A stretch of 64,000 bases of DNA from UMGS1491 sp944380925 (lineage in GTDB: Bacteria > Bacillota > Clostridia > Oscillospirales > Acutalibacteraceae), in the NCBI GenBank assembly GCA_944380925.1, contig CALWJD010000001.1:310001-374000 (forward strand), in the 5' to 3' direction. Below, in pieces: positions 54,861 through 62,695 of the stretch. A program made the position numbers and the translations under genes. Under the pieces are notes generated by a model that ran no database searches, was not told the DNA's origin, and saw only the letters and a list, made by a program, of their open reading frames with translations. Position 1 is the first letter of the stretch, and each line of letters begins with the position of its first letter.

Positions 54861-55814
54861 CTATAAAACCGTACCCTGAAAAATATGGATACCATATATC
54901 CGTTCAAAAATACCGATTGCAAGCGTAATTATTCCCAAAACAACAGTATAAATCGAAAAAATCATTATTTTATTTTTTTGAACCATTTTATTAAAAATAC
55001 CAATAAATAAAAATCCAAAAATAGCAGCAAATAAAATTCCAACACAAACAGCGGTTGCATCTACATTATGTATAATATCGGTAAATTTTGAAAAAAACAA
55101 AAATTCCGAAACCAATTTTAAAATAATAAGAGGTATGCCGAGCAAAAACGAATAATTAAGGGAAACTTTTTTATTAATGCCTCTTATAATTCCAATAGCA
55201 AAAACCGCTCCAATGTGAGAAATTCCCGGAAAAATCAAAGCCGTAAACTGCATTACTCCGCACCAAACGGCGTCCATAAGAGTAAGTCTCATTCTTCCGT
55301 CCCAACGTTTAACCATATTGTCAGCCGTTTTGTAGGTATATTTAAATTTATCGCTCTTAAAACTATCCACTCCAAGCTTTAGCAAAAAACTATTTATTAA
55401 AAACGATATTCCCAGCAAAATCATATTATCTGTGGCCCAAAATTCACGAGCAACACCAAAAACATTCCTGCCGCTCCCGGGAACAGGAACAAAAACCAGT
55501 AGTAACGGCATTAAACCAACGACAAGGGTTATCAACATATTTTGGCTTTTCTCACATCTTTTAAAACTAAAATTACCGCCAAAAACATCTTTAAAAATAC
55601 CAAAAAAAGCCGTTATCAAACTCCATATTTCCTTATGATACGCAATTATCACAGCAATTAGAACGCCTATATATAAAAAAGAAAGAACCATACGGAAATT
55701 TTCACCTTGCCCAAATATATGTTCCATTAAAAGAGTATGCCCCGTACCCGAAATAGGCAAACTTTCCGTTATCCCCAAAGCTACTGCGCCAATAATATAT
55801 TTTAGAAATTCCAT
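54861..55814 (-). CDS. Divergent undecaprenyl-diphosphatase UppP (BacA) homologue
   Basis: UppP recycles the C55 lipid carrier. The 317 residues have about eight membrane helices, the first family box ITESLPISGTGHTLLME (15-31) and the second FPGISHIGA (195-203). Several residues normally conserved differ: the first acidic or amide residue of (E/Q)xxxE is Leu13, the Ser-Ser-Thr-Gly-His box reads Ser-Gly-Thr-Gly-His, and the Arg of PGxSRSGA is His200. It may therefore be a diverged enzyme or a non-enzymatic relative. It lies between tepA and ftsK. Confidence 0.85.
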   Translation of the reverse strand: MEFLKYIIGAVALGITESLPISGTGHTLLMEHIFGQGENFRMVLSFLYIGVLIAVIIAYHKEIWSLITAFFGIFKDVFGGNFSFKRCEKSQNMLITLVVGLMPLLLVFVPVPGSGRNVFGVAREFWATDNMILLGISFLINSFLLKLGVDSFKSDKFKYTYKTADNMVKRWDGRMRLTLMDAVWCGVMQFTALIFPGISHIGAVFAIGIIRGINKKVSLNYSFLLGIPLIILKLVSEFLFFSKFTDIIHNVDATAVCVGILFAAIFGFLFIGIFNKMVQKNKIMIFSIYTVVLGIITLAIGIFERIYGIHIFQGTVL

Positions 55815-55951
55815 TATTTATATACTCCCGATTGCCTTTTATTTATAAACTTACTAACAATCAATTATATCAAAAACTAATTTATTTTTAAATAACAAAT
55901 GGTATCCGAACAAAATACATTCAGATACCAATTTTTAACAGTTTATAAAAA

Positions 55952-56677
55952 TTATTTTTTCTTTTGCTTTTTTATACGAGAATAAAGACACGATATAGCT
56001 TCCGAAAGCGTTCCTACATTATCTATTATACCTTCCTTTACCGCTTCTTTCCCTTCCACAACGGAGCCTACGTCCAAGGCAAGCTCCTGGGTATTCATAC
56101 AAAGTTCATAAAAACGCTTTTCGGAAATTTTGGAATTTGCAACCACAAAATTAGCTATCCTTTGTTGCATTTTTTTAAAATACTCGAATGATTGCCGCAC
56201 CCCCACTATCATCCCGTCGCTCCTAACGGGATGCACAGTCATGGTTGCCGAACGCGCTATAAAAGATTCATTTGTACACACCGCCAGCGGAACTCCTATC
56301 GAGTGCCCACCGCCTATAACCATGGAAACGGAGGGCTTACTCATGCCGGAAATAAGTTCCGCAATTGCAAGACCTGCCTCGATATCACCGCCGACCGTAT
56401 TAAGCAATAAAAGCAGCCCTTCGATTTCCGGATCCTCTTCTATTGCCACAAGCTCAGGAATCACGTGCTCATATTTTGTGGTCTTATTTTCTTCTGGTAA
56501 ATATGTGTGCCCCTCAATCTGACCTATTATGGTCAAACAGTAAATCTTTCCTTTTTTGGAAGAAGTTATAACCGAACCGATATTTTGAATTCTTTCATAC
56601 TGCTTTTCGCTACCCGTCGGAGCTGATTCGGTTATTGGTTTTTGAGATTTTTTCTCATTAATTTTAATACTGTCCAT
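55952..56677 (-). CDS. tepA: ClpP-like serine protease, TepA family
   Basis: The product of about 241 residues is a ClpP-fold protease of the translocation-enhancing (TepA) type found in spore formers. Visible: the chain TSSKKGKIYCLTIIGQIEGH, TVGGDIEAGLAIAELI, the Ser region MVIGGGHSIGVPLAV and the His region TMTVHPV, in the order Ser then His as in ClpP. No signal peptide. Start ATG 56677 has AGAGGA about 12 bases upstream; ATG 56689 sits on that site. Its role in Firmicutes is unsettled (secretion or spore-protein degradation). Confidence 0.9.
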   Translation of the reverse strand: MDSIKINEKKSQKPITESAPTGSEKQYERIQNIGSVITSSKKGKIYCLTIIGQIEGHTYLPEENKTTKYEHVIPELVAIEEDPEIEGLLLLLNTVGGDIEAGLAIAELISGMSKPSVSMVIGGGHSIGVPLAVCTNESFIARSATMTVHPVRSDGMIVGVRQSFEYFKKMQQRIANFVVANSKISEKRFYELCMNTQELALDVGSVVEGKEAVKEGIIDNVGTLSEAISCLYSRIKKQKKK

Positions 56678-56983
56678 AGCTTTAAACATTCCTCTCTTTT
56701 TACTCAAGAATATTATTTCCAAAAATTAAATTTTTATTTTTGAAAATATATAAACATCAAAAATCTTGACAATATCACGTTTTTTATTAAAATAATAGTA
56801 AAATCATTTGTAAGCAGCAAAAAACTATTACATGATTTCTAATTTTAAAAAAATATATAAAAGTCGGTATTGTTATGCGTATTGCCGGCAAACCTTTGCG
56901 TTCCCGCACATAAATTTTATATGTACCAAATAAGAACAACTACCCAAATACATAAATAATTTTAAAAAAGGAGCACAGCTGCA
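56678..56983. other. Intergenic region with ald promoter and long leader
   Basis: About 300 bases without a gene separate divergent tepA and ald. The region holds a plus-strand promoter (56766-56793) and a leader of roughly 185 bases. The leader contains the short palindrome TGCCGGCA near 56885 and several A-rich stretches. I recognise no known riboswitch in it. Confidence 0.7.
56766..56793 (+). promoter_or_regulatory. Sigma-A promoter of the alanine dehydrogenase gene
   Basis: TTGACA (56766-56771), 16 bases, TAAAAT (56788-56793). Transcription would start near 56800, about 185 bases before the ATG. Confidence 0.75.
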
Positions 56984-58177
56984 ATGAAATTCGGAATACT
57001 AAAAGAAATAAAAGAGGGAGAAAATCGAGTTATATGCACTCCAAGAGAAACAGCATTATTGGTCGGTAACAAACACGAAGTTTATATTGAAAAAGGTGCA
57101 GGCGAAAAGGCCGGTTTTTCTGACGAAGAATACATAAAATCGGGCGCTAAAATAGTTGCTTGCGCAAAAGAAATTTATAGTACCTGTGAATTTATTGCAA
57201 AAGTAAAAGAAATCGAGCCAAGCGAATTTGACATGTTAAAGGAAAATCAGATAGTGTTTACATGCATACACCCCGCCGCACATAAAGAAGAAGTGGACGC
57301 CTTGTTAAACAAAAAAATAACGGCTTTTACTGCCGAAGACACACATAGATACGATTCGCCAAATTGTGAAGCTGCCGGTAAAGTTGGGGCATTTATGGGG
57401 CTTTATGGTTTAATGACGTGCAACGGCGGTTGCGGAAAATTTGCCTCCGGACTTGGCGGAGCTCCAAATATCAAAGCTATTGTGCTCGGGTGCGGTTCTG
57501 TAGGTAAAGCGGCCATAAACGTTTTATATTCTATGGGAGCGCATATTTCGGTCGGGGCAACAAATGTTCAGCATCTAAAAGATATAAGCAATTTTTATAA
57601 TGACAAAATAAGTACCTTTGTTTCAGACCGAAACACCTTATCTAAAATGTTACCGGATACAGATTTGGTAGTTAATTGCGTACGCTGGCCAAAAGATAAC
57701 AAAGAATTTTTGATCACTCGAAAAATGGTATCCTCCATGCCAAAAGGAGCTGTTATATCGGATATAAGCTGCGATTATGGTGTTATCGAAACTTTTAAAC
57801 CTACAACTCACGCTAATCCCTACTATGTTGATGAAGGAGTTGTGCATTACTGCGTATGCAATATGCCCAGCTTAATTGCGGGTTCTGCGTCTGTTTCGTA
57901 TGCAGCAACCGTTTTGCCACACTTTTTAAATATAATGGAAAACGGAATCAAAAAAGCTTGCGAAATTAATCCTTATCTAAGAAGAAGTCTTACAACCTTT
58001 GGGGGATATTTAACTCACGAAGAAACAAGTAAAATTCAAAATAGACCCTGGGTACCTCCTGAAGTTGTACTCGGGCTTGATACAAAAAAATTAGAATTTG
58101 CTCCAAAACTTACCAAGAGTATTTCAAAAAATTTCTATTCCGAATATAAAGATAAGTGCGAAAAATACTCAACTTAG
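56984..58177 (+). CDS. ald: Alanine dehydrogenase
   Basis: NAD-dependent interconversion of alanine with pyruvate and ammonia. The 397 residues have the catalytic Lys75 region (AKVKEIEPSEF), His96 (VFTCIHPAAH), the NAD Rossmann GCGSVGKAAINVLYSMGA, and the signature CDYGVIETFKPTTHANP with GVVHYCVCNMPSLI. Longer at the C-terminus than the approximately 370-residue norm by about 25 residues. AAGGAG precedes the ATG. Lysine-forming saccharopine dehydrogenase relatives share the fold, but the NMP and TTH motifs favour Ald. Confidence 0.9.
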   Translation: MKFGILKEIKEGENRVICTPRETALLVGNKHEVYIEKGAGEKAGFSDEEYIKSGAKIVACAKEIYSTCEFIAKVKEIEPSEFDMLKENQIVFTCIHPAAHKEEVDALLNKKITAFTAEDTHRYDSPNCEAAGKVGAFMGLYGLMTCNGGCGKFASGLGGAPNIKAIVLGCGSVGKAAINVLYSMGAHISVGATNVQHLKDISNFYNDKISTFVSDRNTLSKMLPDTDLVVNCVRWPKDNKEFLITRKMVSSMPKGAVISDISCDYGVIETFKPTTHANPYYVDEGVVHYCVCNMPSLIAGSASVSYAATVLPHFLNIMENGIKKACEINPYLRRSLTTFGGYLTHEETSKIQNRPWVPPEVVLGLDTKKLEFAPKLTKSISKNFYSEYKDKCEKYST

Positions 58178-58200
58178 GATACTTAATTATATTAAAAAAC

Positions 58201-58231
58201 GAAGCTTCATTATAATCTATAATGAAGTTTC
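58201..58231. terminator. Bidirectional terminator between ald and the Nudix gene
   Basis: A 14-bp stem (GAAGCTTCATTATA / TATAATGAAGTTTC, one G-U) with a 3-base loop. The minus side is followed by GTTTTTTAAT and the plus side by CTTGTTT, so it can stop both convergent genes. Confidence 0.88.
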
Positions 58232-58277
58232 CTTGTTTATAACCAATTATATTTTTATAAAATCAAAATTTAAAATA

Positions 58278-58709
58278 TTAACTAAAATAACCCCTGATCT
58301 TAGCCTCGTCTATCAACTTTGGCTGAATTAAAGGGTATGTCCAATTATCAGGTAATGTTTCCGTTATAATAATTTTTTCAATTTCACTATGGAGTTCTTT
58401 TTCTAGCTCAAAAACATCGGCAAAATAAAGCATACCGAAAGTTTCTTCGGGGTTTAAATCATTTAAAAATGTTACGGAATAAACACAAACAGGCTTTATT
58501 TTGTATTTGATGGCGCCTGTTTCTTCATAAAGTTCTCTTTTTGCGGCGTCTAAAATGTTTTCGCCCGGTTCTCTGTGACCGCCGGGAATTTCGTATGTAT
58601 CCCTTTCTTTGTGTTTGCAAAAAATCCATTTGCCGTTTGTTTTGGCAATAATCACGGCATATTTTAATAATTTATCATCGACTTCATCATAAAATTTTAC
58701 TTCAGCCAT
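58278..58709 (-). CDS. Nudix hydrolase
   Basis: Hydrolyses a nucleoside-diphosphate-linked substrate; which one cannot be said. The 143 residues have a complete Nudix box GGHREPGENILDAAKREL continuing YEETG (43-65). ATG 58709 is chosen because AAGGG stands 9 bases upstream. A short gene between the tRNA-Ser terminator and the ald terminator. Confidence 0.93.
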   Translation of the reverse strand: MAEVKFYDEVDDKLLKYAVIIAKTNGKWIFCKHKERDTYEIPGGHREPGENILDAAKRELYEETGAIKYKIKPVCVYSVTFLNDLNPEETFGMLYFADVFELEKELHSEIEKIIITETLPDNWTYPLIQPKLIDEAKIRGYFS

Positions 58710-58727
58710 TATCCACAACCCTTACAT

Positions 58728-58765
58728 AAAACAAACACGAGGTTGCTCCCAAAAACAGCAACCTC
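58728..58765 (-). terminator. Terminator after tRNA-Ser
   Basis: A perfect 9-bp stem (GAGGTTGCT / AGCAACCTC, 58739-58765) with a 9-base loop, followed on the minus strand by GTGTTTGTTTT. Confidence 0.88.
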
Positions 58766-58769
58766 ATTT

Positions 58770-58858
58770 TGGCGGAGCGGGTGGGATTCGAACCCACGTG
58801 CGGTTGCCCGCAAACTGATTTCGAGTCAGCCCCGTTATGACCACTTCGATACCGCTCC
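58770..58858 (-). tRNA. tRNA-Ser (anticodon CGA)
   Basis: 89 bases folding as a class II tRNA: acceptor GGAGCGG/CCGCTCC, anticodon stem CTGA/TCAG with loop CTCGAAA (CGA), long variable arm (TTGCGGGCAACCGCA), T arm GTGGGTTCGAATCCCAC, and encoded CCA. Reads UCG. Confidence 0.97.
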
Positions 58859-58974
58859 AAATATTAAAAAATAAGTATAAAATTAATCATACAGCACATA
58901 TCATTTTATTTGATACATTAAACATTGTCAAGATCCAAACCGGCAAAATAAAATAATTTTTCTTCTCCCTATTT

Positions 58975-59007
58975 TTGACATAATAAGCGCTACTTACCAT
59001 TCATAAT
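58975..59007 (+). promoter_or_regulatory. Candidate long-spacer (spoIIG-like) promoter of spoIIGA-sigE
   Basis: TTGACA (58975-58980) is 21 bases from CATAAT (59002-59007). The Bacillus spoIIG promoter is known for an overlong spacer and Spo0A boxes. TTTTTGACA here overlaps the -35 and differs from the 0A box complement TTCGACA at one base, and a second weak match (TTGTCAAG) lies at 58925-58932. Confidence 0.5.
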
Positions 59008-59040
59008 AAAAATATATCCACTATAAATTAAGGGGGATAC

Positions 59041-59898
59041 ATGAAACAAATAATATATGTAGACATTCTTGTAATCGTAAATCTATTTGTAAACTATTTT
59101 TTGCTCCTTGCAACTGCAAAATTTTTCTGTATCAAGTGGAAAACATCGCGGCTTATTTTAGGCGAAATCTTAGGCGGAATATACTCGCTTTATATATTGG
59201 CACCGGAGCTACCTTGGTTTATATCATCAGTAATAAAATTATTTATGTCCGTAACAATAATTGCCGCAACATTCGGAATAAAAAAGCCTACACAGTTTTT
59301 TAAAATATTAATTTACTTTTACTCCGTAAATTTTTTGTTTTCCGGAATAATGATGGCCGTTTGGTGCTGGTTTAAGCCAAACGGAATGCAAGTAAACAAC
59401 GCCGTTGTTTACTTTAACATATCCCCCGTAATTTTAATAATCTCCACCATTATATCTTACATAATAATAGAAGCCATAAATAAGATAGTAAACAAAAGAA
59501 GGCTTGACCATAAAATTATAAACTTAAAAATCAAGTTTAGAACCAATCAAATTTCCATAACAGCAAAGATAGATACGGGCAATTTTCTTAAAGAACCTTT
59601 TTCGGGGTTGCCGGTAATAGTAGCACGAGAAACTTCCGTAAAACCTTTACTGCCCGTAAATACATATGAGCAAATAAAAGACTATTCTGCCGATAAATTT
59701 ACCGATATTTTAAATTTAAAAATAAGAATGATTCCTTTTAAAACAATATCGGAAGAAAGCGTTTTACCCGCCTTTAAGCCGGATTGTATAAAAATAAACG
59801 AAAGTGAGGTGCAAAAAGAAGTATATATTGCTTTGTGTGAAGATAAGTTTATGCCACAAAACGCAGAAGCCCTTATAAATCCTGAAATTTTAGATTAA
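59041..59898 (+). CDS. spoIIGA: Sporulation sigma-E processing aspartic peptidase SpoIIGA
   Basis: Septum-membrane protease that activates pro-sigma-E in the mother cell. The 285 residues have five N-terminal membrane helices (within about 3-150) and a C-terminal aspartic-protease-like domain with Asp178-Thr-Gly-Asn (KIDTGNFLKEPFSGLPV). GGGGG precedes the ATG. It is followed 24 bases later by sigE, the spoIIG operon order. Confidence 0.94.
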   Translation: MKQIIYVDILVIVNLFVNYFLLLATAKFFCIKWKTSRLILGEILGGIYSLYILAPELPWFISSVIKLFMSVTIIAATFGIKKPTQFFKILIYFYSVNFLFSGIMMAVWCWFKPNGMQVNNAVVYFNISPVILIISTIISYIIIEAINKIVNKRRLDHKIINLKIKFRTNQISITAKIDTGNFLKEPFSGLPVIVARETSVKPLLPVNTYEQIKDYSADKFTDILNLKIRMIPFKTISEESVLPAFKPDCIKINESEVQKEVYIALCEDKFMPQNAEALINPEILD

Positions 59899-59922
59899 AA
59901 AAACAAGTATAGGAGAATACAT

Positions 59923-60687
59923 ATGAAACCAAAAACAATTAGCTTTAAAAAAGTAATTTTGAAATACAAAAAGATTATATTTTTTATAAATCAAAATGTT
60001 ACCAAAATACTTAAAAAAATATTTTTAAAACCAAAAGAAATATACTATATAAACGGACCGGAAACGCTCCCGCCTCCCCTTAGTAAAAAAGAGGAAAATG
60101 AGATTATGCAAAAAATAATAAACGGCGAAAGCGGAAATATTCGCGAACCTCTTATAACACATAATCTAAGACTTGTTGTTTACATAGCCAAAAAATTTGA
60201 TTCTTCCGGTATTCCCATTGAAGACTTGATATCCATAGGAACAATAGGGCTCATTAAGGCGGTAAATACATTTTCTCCCACCAAAAATATAAAATTGGCA
60301 ACATATGCTTCAAGGTGTATAGAAAACGAAATACTAATGTACTTAAGAAAATGTGCTCAACTGAAAAACGAAACTTCCATAGACGAGCCGCTAAATGTTG
60401 ATTGGGACGGCAACGAACTTTTGCTTTCCGATATTTTAGGCAGCGCCGATGACATCGTAACAAACCGTATAGAACAAGAAACGGAATGCGGACTGGTCCT
60501 GGGGGCCGTTAAAAGCCTTGCCGAAAGAGATAAGCTTATCATGGAACTTCGGTTCGGACTTTGCGGCAAAAAAGAACATACGCAAAAGGAAGTTGCGGAT
60601 TTAATGGGTATTTCGCAATCTTATATTTCACGTCTTGAAAAAAGAATAATAGAAAAACTAAAAAAGGATATTGAAAGAGTATCTTAA
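59923..60687 (+). CDS. sigE: RNA polymerase sporulation sigma factor sigma-E (pro-form)
   Basis: Directs early mother-cell transcription. The 254 residues begin with a basic, hydrophobic pro-sequence (about 1-48) ending in EIYYINGPETLPPPLSKKEE, the usual sigma-E processing region. Region 2 reads NLRLVVYIAKKFDSSGIPIE followed by DLISIGTIGLIKAVNTF, and region 4 has the helix-turn-helix TQKEVADLMGISQSYISRLE. The pro-sequence is longer and more Lys/Ile-rich than in Bacillus. sigG, which often follows, is not here. Confidence 0.96.
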   Translation: MKPKTISFKKVILKYKKIIFFINQNVTKILKKIFLKPKEIYYINGPETLPPPLSKKEENEIMQKIINGESGNIREPLITHNLRLVVYIAKKFDSSGIPIEDLISIGTIGLIKAVNTFSPTKNIKLATYASRCIENEILMYLRKCAQLKNETSIDEPLNVDWDGNELLLSDILGSADDIVTNRIEQETECGLVLGAVKSLAERDKLIMELRFGLCGKKEHTQKEVADLMGISQSYISRLEKRIIEKLKKDIERVS

Positions 60688-60953
60688 AATCTTATATTTT
60701 ATTCAAAAAATGAATATAATATGATGTGGATTTTTAAAATTCCAATTGCAAGATACATAGATGCTTTTTTAAAAACAAAAATAAACCTAAATAACGTTAT
60801 TTTTCGGCCATATGTCTTATTTATAAAAATCAATCTGCATAGTATAAAAATTTAAAAATCAAATTTCTTAAAAAAGTAATTTCCAAAATATTTAAAAATC
60901 CTTATTGACAAAAACATGTACCTTATGATACAATAATTTTTGTCATTTGAGGC
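60688..60953. other. AT-rich gap between sigE and the tRNA cluster
   Basis: About 266 bases with no gene. It contains an imperfect hairpin just after sigE (ATATTTTATTC / GAATATAATAT, one mismatch, no T run) and the tRNA promoter near its right end. I see nothing else. Confidence 0.6.
60905..60934 (+). promoter_or_regulatory. Sigma-A promoter of the tRNA cluster
   Basis: TTGACA (60905-60910), 18 bases, TACAAT (60929-60934), 19 bases before tRNA-Gly. Confidence 0.85.
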
Positions 60954-61027
60954 GCGGGTGTAGTTCAATGGTAGAACTTCAGCCTTCCAAGCTGATAGCG
61001 TGGGTTCGATTCCCATCACCCGCTCCA
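60954..61027 (+). tRNA. tRNA-Gly (anticodon TCC)
   Basis: 74 bases: acceptor GCGGGTG/CACCCGC, anticodon stem TCAGC/GCTGA with loop CTTCCAA (TCC), T arm GTGGGTTCGATTCCCAT, encoded CCA. First of five tRNAs read from one promoter. Confidence 0.98.
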
Positions 61028-61070
61028 ATTTATCAGATTTTGATCTCGATCTGATATGGTGCTGACATCT

Positions 61071-61147
61071 GCGCTAGTAGCTCAGCAGGATAGAGCAACT
61101 GCCTTCTAAGCAGTAGGTCAGGGGTTCGAATCCCTTCTGGCGCACCA
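61071..61147 (+). tRNA. tRNA-Arg (anticodon TCT)
   Basis: 77 bases: acceptor GCGCTAG/CTGGCGC (one G-U), anticodon stem ACTGC/GCAGT with loop CTTCTAA (TCT), T arm GGGGTTCGAATCCCT, encoded CCA. A 7-bp ATCAGAT/ATCTGAT hairpin lies in the spacer before it. Confidence 0.97.
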
Positions 61148-61157
61148 TTTACTTTAT

Positions 61158-61235
<78 letters not shown>

Positions 61236-61254
61236 TTCCTTTATTAATATATCT

Positions 61255-61329
61255 TGGGGTGTCGCCAAGCGGTAAGGCAATGGACTTTGACTCCATCATT
61301 CGCTGGTTCGAATCCAGCCATCCCAGCCA
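61255..61329 (+). tRNA. tRNA-Gln (anticodon TTG)
   Basis: 75 bases: acceptor TGGGGTG/CATCCCA (one G-U), anticodon stem ATGGA/TCCAT with loop CTTTGAC (TTG), T arm GCTGGTTCGAATCCAGC, encoded CCA. Confidence 0.97.
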
Positions 61330-61346
61330 TTTTTTTAATTTAATAA

Positions 61347-61422
61347 GAGCCATTAGCTCAGTTGGTAGAGCACCTGACTTTTAATCCGGTTGTCCGGGGT
61401 TCGAGTCCCCGATGGCTCACCA
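61347..61422 (+). tRNA. tRNA-Lys (anticodon TTT)
   Basis: 76 bases: acceptor GAGCCAT/ATGGCTC, anticodon loop CTTTTAA (TTT), T arm GGGGTTCGAGTCCCC, encoded CCA. The anticodon stem CCTGA/TCCGG has a U-C mismatch at its middle pair, which is unusual. Confidence 0.95.
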
Positions 61423-61429
61423 TGGTTTT

Positions 61430-61463
61430 AGCGTCACCCGTGTTGGTGGCGCTTTTGTTTTAT
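61430..61463 (+). terminator. Terminator of the tRNA cluster
   Basis: A 9-bp stem (AGCGTCACC / GGTGGCGCT, one G-U) with a 6-base loop followed by TTTTGTTTT. Confidence 0.9.
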
Positions 61464-61480
61464 AAAATCACTACTTTATA

Positions 61481-61509
61481 TTGACAATATTAAATAATTA
61501 TGTTATAAT
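61481..61509 (+). promoter_or_regulatory. Perfect-consensus sigma-A promoter of the first USP-like gene
   Basis: TTGACA (61481-61486), 17 bases, TATAAT (61504-61509), all consensus positions matched. Confidence 0.93.
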
Positions 61510-61540
61510 GATTAAAGAAAAGTGATTTAAGGAGATTATT

Positions 61541-62485
61541 ATGAATAAAAAATTATTATCCTTTGGACTTAGTACGTTGTTTATATGTCAAACCGCTTTG
61601 GCGTTACCCGCCTCGGTAAAGGCTGCCGAAAAAGTAGACAACACTCAAGCACAACAGCTCCCAAAAACCACTTTGAAAAAACAAAAAAACAAACACGTAG
61701 CAAGCAAAAATGATAAATCTAATAATACCGCACTATACTTGGGCGGAGCGGCCATCCCAATCGCCATGGGACTATACCATTTCTTTGGGCCAAAATCCCG
61801 CCGTATACGCACAGTTCCTACGTATCTTTCCCAAGAGGCAAACCAGAGACAAGTTTTTCGTGAATACGAAAATGATCCTGATGCCTGTTCAACGCCTATT
61901 CCGCTAAGGGCTATATCGTGGTGGGGTCATAGATGTTGGTTTCATTCTTCAATATTACTTTATTATCATTCAAACTACCACGATGCTATTCTTGACTTTC
62001 CCATTGAAGAAGCAAGGGAATTGTTGGCGTTGGGCAATTTAGACGCCTTACAGCGTTCAGCACTTGAAGCAATGATATCCTTAGCCGAGATTTTCATAAT
62101 ATTAAATGGCGATGAAACGAACCCGAATTACCGCAAACCCCAAGTTGTTACTTTAAATCATGCTCGAGAAAATGACTTAATAACTAAATTAGCAGCATTT
62201 AACCATGAAGACAGACGCTATCCTGAAGGCATCACCTTAGATCGTCGCGAAGAAGAGCAAGAGGTTTGCACCGAAATTATATCCAATCTTATAGAAATTG
62301 TTTCAGGAACACTCCCACAATGGAGAGTGCCCAATACAGATGGCCCTGTCGGCGCACAATTAGGTAATAACTATGAACATTACTGGGCAGAGGTAGAGCA
62401 TAATGGGGTATTATTTGGACTCGGACGAAGCACCGATCTTCCTTTATTAATAGCAAAACTAGGTTCAGATCATAATCCGTTATAA
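61541..62485 (+). CDS. Secreted putative papain-fold cysteine peptidase, USP-like Cys and His boxes (paralogue 1)
   Basis: Not a family I can name with certainty. The 314 residues have a signal peptide (1-29, ending VKAAE), a Lys/Asn-rich stretch, and a possible membrane segment (64-83). The core then has a Cys box RCWFHSSILLYYH with Cys132 and a late His box NNYEHYWAEVEHNG with His280. Order and local pattern (C-W/Y-x-N/H-S before a helix; H-Y-x-x-x-V before a strand) resemble clan CA deubiquitinases such as USP. The same two boxes are conserved in the neighbour at 62696. AAGGAG lies before the ATG, under a perfect promoter. Predicted role: exported protease or deubiquitinase acting on another cell; this is inference. 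Confidence 0.82.
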   Translation: MNKKLLSFGLSTLFICQTALALPASVKAAEKVDNTQAQQLPKTTLKKQKNKHVASKNDKSNNTALYLGGAAIPIAMGLYHFFGPKSRRIRTVPTYLSQEANQRQVFREYENDPDACSTPIPLRAISWWGHRCWFHSSILLYYHSNYHDAILDFPIEEARELLALGNLDALQRSALEAMISLAEIFIILNGDETNPNYRKPQVVTLNHARENDLITKLAAFNHEDRRYPEGITLDRREEEQEVCTEIISNLIEIVSGTLPQWRVPNTDGPVGAQLGNNYEHYWAEVEHNGVLFGLGRSTDLPLLIAKLGSDHNPL

Positions 62486-62579
62486 TATATCAAAATCTAA
62501 ATTTTTAAGATATCAAGCAATATAATGTTATTTTAGCTTAATATGAGTTTTTACTGGGAAATCAATATCCAGAACCATT

Positions 62580-62620
62580 TTAACGCTGCCTATGTAGGTA
62601 GCGTTAACTTATTTTAAAAA
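62580..62620 (+). terminator. Terminator between the two USP-like genes
   Basis: An 11-bp stem (TTAACGCTGCC / GGTAGCGTTAA, one G-U; 62580-62607) with a 6-base loop followed by CTTATTTT. Confidence 0.85.
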
Positions 62621-62633
62621 ATTGTTAATCACA

Positions 62634-62662
62634 TTGACATAGTTAACAAATTATGATATAAT
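62634..62662 (+). promoter_or_regulatory. Perfect-consensus sigma-A promoter of the second USP-like gene
   Basis: TTGACA (62634-62639), 17 bases, TATAAT (62657-62662), matching consensus fully, as for the paralogue upstream. Confidence 0.93.
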
Positions 62663-62695
62663 TATTAATGTAAAATGAAAAAATGAGGGGTTTTA

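Noticed and set aside
61541..62485. CE-clan (ULP/YopJ-type) deubiquitinase or NlpC/P60 peptidase
   Set aside because: CE-clan enzymes have His before Cys; here Cys comes first. NlpC/P60 has a DCSG-like Cys motif and these proteins do not.
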